A stretch of 47,032 nt of DNA. Source: Clostridiales bacterium. Lineage in GTDB: Bacteria; Bacillota; Clostridia; Saccharofermentanales; Saccharofermentanaceae. The DNA is taken from the NCBI GenBank assembly GCA_017551865.1, contig JAFZKB010000004.1, forward strand, positions 1 to 47,032, read 5' to 3'. Within the stretch, counting starts at the first letter, position 1; each line of letters starts with the position of its first letter. The notes under the pieces are model-generated. The model was not told the origin of the DNA and ran no database searches. It saw nothing but the letters and a program-made list of their open reading frames with translations. The translations under genes were made by a program, and so were the position numbers. This document shows positions 46,618 through 47,032 of the stretch, in pieces.

Positions 46618-47032
46618 TTGATTAAGGTAACTCTATCCAATGAAATCCTTAAATATATAACGGCTATCGATCAAAACCGGTATAGGGTTTCTTCGGTCAA
46701 ACTGGCTCCGTCGGTTGTCAACCGACTTCGTAAAAATTCCAAGAAGAAAAGCACCTATTCATCTAACAGAATTGAAGGGAATCCTCTCTCTGAAAATCAA
46801 GTTGATGAAGTGATTGAACGTGATGAGCGGAAACATTTTCTCACACCTGAGCAGGAGATCCGAAACTATTTTCTTGCTCTGAACTATCTGGAGGAAATGG
46901 CCAAGAAAAAAGAAAGGTTTTCCAAGAAACTGATTCCGGATGTCCAGAAATACGTGGAAAAAGGAGCTTCAAAAGAAAAGATCGGGGTTCGTGGACCTAT
47001 GCCACCCGGAGTGCTTTTTGCGGTGTATGATA
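46618..47032 (+). CDS. Fic family protein, cut by window edge
   Basis: The first 138 codons of a Fic protein. Starting at TTG 46618, with GAGGTGAT 5 nt before, the frame reads through to the window edge. The inhibitory helix motif S/T-x-x-x-E-G-N is visible as YSSNRIEGNPLSENQVDEVI, followed by Fic_N helices (TPEQEIRNYFLALNYLEEMA). The catalytic HPFxxGNGR would lie beyond the edge. Fic enzymes transfer AMP or similar groups to proteins, held in check by this helix (class II, N-terminal). No separate antitoxin precedes it. Confidence 0.85.
   Translation, partial: MIKVTLSNEILKYITAIDQNRYRVSSVKLAPSVVNRLRKNSKKKSTYSSNRIEGNPLSENQVDEVIERDERKHFLTPEQEIRNYFLALNYLEEMAKKKERFSKKLIPDVQKYVEKGASKEKIGVRGPMPPGVLFAVYD

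Noticed and set aside
1..47032. Prophage, insertion sequences, CRISPR, rRNA or tRNA genes
   Set aside because: No transposase, integrase, structural phage gene, regular repeat array or cloverleaf was seen; ORF6N alone is not evidence of a prophage.

Overview
The window is dense bacterial chromosome with strong Shine-Dalgarno sites, many ATGA-type start/stop overlaps and near-consensus sigma-A promoters, often with extended -10 boxes. Gene content (SdpR/SdpI pair, TipAS-type MerR, XRE-DUF5680, VanZ-like and Pr6Pr-like membrane proteins, Thr/Ser-rich lipoprotein linkers, MalY-type lyase, intracellular GH43) points to Bacillota, class Clostridia, most likely a gut or rumen Lachnospiraceae-like organism. 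This is inferred from gene families only. I see no rRNA, tRNA, CRISPR array, insertion sequence or phage structural gene.

Layout. 1-5.3 kb: an ORF6N/PLD-like protein, then a TetR-controlled redox operon (cytosolic flavodoxin, ABM monooxygenase-like protein, carboxymuconolactone decarboxylase-like protein, flavodoxin-domain lipoprotein), then an unknown 316-residue protein. The redox operon and the unknown gene are each bracketed by short direct repeats. 5.4-13.4 kb: P-loop kinase, acetyltransferases, two one-component regulators with GyrI-like effector domains, an adenosine deaminase-like enzyme, HAD and metallo-beta-lactamase-fold hydrolases, and two membrane-anchored or lipoproteins of unknown role. 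13.5-16.4 kb: a PadR-controlled CPBP-like membrane protein, a TfoX-N protein, an acetyltransferase and an XRE-DUF5680 regulator. 16.4-19.3 kb: a VOC protein and a flavin reductase, divergent from a three-gene module of a small tail-anchored protein, a CPBP protease with all canonical motifs, and an XRE regulator with a C-terminal membrane helix.

19.3-28.0 kb: 2H phosphoesterase, ADP-ribosylation/crystallin-J1-like protein, serine hydrolase, glycerate kinase, AAC(3)-like acetyltransferase, hypoxanthine-DNA glycosylase, methyltransferase, ABC exporter and an HTH-TPR regulator. 28.2-28.6 kb: a scar with two gene remnants. 28.6-36.4 kb: a long co-oriented run (MalY lyase, histidine phosphatase, nucleoside phosphorylase, methyltransferase, esterase, GH43, Pr6Pr-like membrane protein, DinB-DUF3795 fusion, acetyltransferase). 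36.4-46.5 kb: SdpRI, a U32-like Cys-rich protein, TipAS-MerR, VanZ, racemase-like protein, a second TfoX-N protein, a zinc-ribbon membrane protein, more acetyltransferases, a two-domain YczE-like membrane protein and a HAD phosphatase. The right edge cuts a Fic-family gene.

How it works together: most genes look like accessory sensing, detoxification and salvage functions under local one-component regulators, several with visible operators. The best candidate for something undescribed is 17.77-19.26 kb. There an apparently membrane-tethered HTH protein, a paralogue consisting only of its membrane tail, and a CPBP intramembrane protease are translated together. This suggests transcription control by regulated intramembrane proteolysis.
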